Source of the DNA: Hyphomicrobiales bacterium
GTDB taxonomy: Bacteria > Pseudomonadota > Alphaproteobacteria > Rhizobiales > Aestuariivirgaceae
Reading direction: 5' to 3'
Assembly: GCA_012032065.1 (NCBI GenBank)
Contig: JAAURV010000123.1
Span: 1-8,383 of the forward strand
Length of the DNA stretch: 8,383 nt
In this document: positions 7,957-8,383 of the stretch, piece after piece
Layout: every line of letters begins with the position of its first letter
Position numbering within the stretch: position 1 is the stretch's first letter
The notes under the pieces: generated by a model
Database searches by the model: none
Seen by the model: only the letters and a program-made list of their open reading frames with translations
Told to the model about the DNA's origin: nothing
Position numbers and translations under genes: made by a program

Positions 7957-8351
7957 TTATTGCTGGCGGGAGGAGGCGCGGGTCTGTTGCTCGACGGCGC
8001 GCTTGCGCGGGATGCCGGCATCATCGGCAATTTCCAGGATCAGCCGTTCTTCGGTTTCATGCAGTTCGTTGTCGCTCAGGGCTATGTCCCACATTTCGCC
8101 GATCAGGCGGCAGCGGTCCTCGATGCTGAGAAGATCCTCCATCCTATTGGCAACAATGCGGAATTCGTCGCGGGAGGCGAACTGACCGCGGGCGAAAACC
8201 ATGGCCTTGGTGAAAAGCTCGCCGCGCAGACCGTATCGCGACTGTAGCAGCTGACCGAGGGCGCCTATTTCCTCCGCCTTGATTTTCCGGTCGGCGGGAA
8301 CACCGCCGCCAGAAGCAGCGCCAGCAGGAATCTGCGCTCGTCGTGGGTCAT
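7957..8351 (-). CDS. TerB-like (tellurite resistance TerB / DUF533-type) small helical protein, frameshifted
   Basis: The minus-strand frame from ATG 8351 begins MTHDERRFLLALLLAAVF and must gain one base at about 8295-8300 to continue as ADRKIKAEEIGALGQLL. It then runs to the stop at 7957, about 131 residues when mended. The all-helical layout has an acidic repeat after each helix pair: DRKIKAEE in the first half and the SDNELHETEERLILEIADD segment in the second. This two-fold pattern (D-x-x-h-x-x-x-E-E) is typical of small alphaproteobacterial TerB-family proteins of about 130-150 residues, whose exact role is unknown; a link to tellurite is by name only. An alternative in-frame ATG lies at 8378, and the gene could begin beyond the window. 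The frame break is probably a sequence error. Its relation to the sox operon is unclear. Confidence 0.65.
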
Positions 8352-8383
8352 GGTGGCAAAACCGGCGGGCGCTCGCATCTTTT

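Noticed and set aside
1..8383. CRISPR array, tRNA, rRNA, insertion sequence or phage genes
   Set aside because: I found no regularly spaced repeats, no tRNA-like arms, no transposase or integrase motifs and no terminal inverted repeats.

Overview
The window looks like a mosaic rather than one continuous piece of a chromosome. Its well-supported core (about 1.80 to 7.90 kb) is bacterial, probably from an alphaproteobacterium close to Hyphomicrobiales (Rhizobiales). That placement rests on GC-rich coding sequence, tightly overlapped genes and the character of the sarcosine oxidase proteins; it is an inference, not a search result. On the minus strand lies a complete heterotetrameric sarcosine oxidase operon in the order soxB-soxD-soxA-soxG. 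Facing it on the plus strand is a class I PLP-dependent aminotransferase resembling arginine:pyruvate transaminase. The two converge with no base between their stop codons.

The flanks do not match the core. Positions 1 to about 540 hold no convincing gene and read like non-coding DNA of another, possibly eukaryotic, origin. From about 545 to 990 on the minus strand there is very GC-rich alphaproteobacterium-like sequence: the end of an unidentified gene, then a membrane-anchored protein resembling periplasmic heavy-metal sensors. Its frame breaks once, and its C-terminus runs into the first segment. From about 990 to 1790 on the plus strand is an internal fragment of an Asp-box (BNR/sialidase-like) beta-propeller protein lacking both natural ends. 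It joins directly to the aminotransferase, which has lost its first 25 to 30 residues. From 7957 to the window end, on the minus strand, is a TerB-like gene, also frameshifted.

Four genes (sensor, soxA, soxB, TerB-like) each carry one net frameshift, although the segments appear to come from different genomes. The surrounding reading frames are conserved and soxB recovers the usual family length once corrected. Sequencing or assembly error is therefore the simplest explanation, and the abrupt joins at about 545, 990 and 1795 are best explained as assembly or amplification chimeras. No transposase, integrase or repeat marks them.

Functionally, SoxB, SoxD, SoxA and SoxG together oxidatively demethylate sarcosine. 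Products are glycine and hydrogen peroxide, and with tetrahydrofolate also 5,10-methylene-tetrahydrofolate. The genes are joined by 1-, 4- and 8-base overlaps, which points to coupled translation and fixed stoichiometry. I found no convincing undescribed system; the most notable feature is the mosaic structure, which would mislead automatic annotation.
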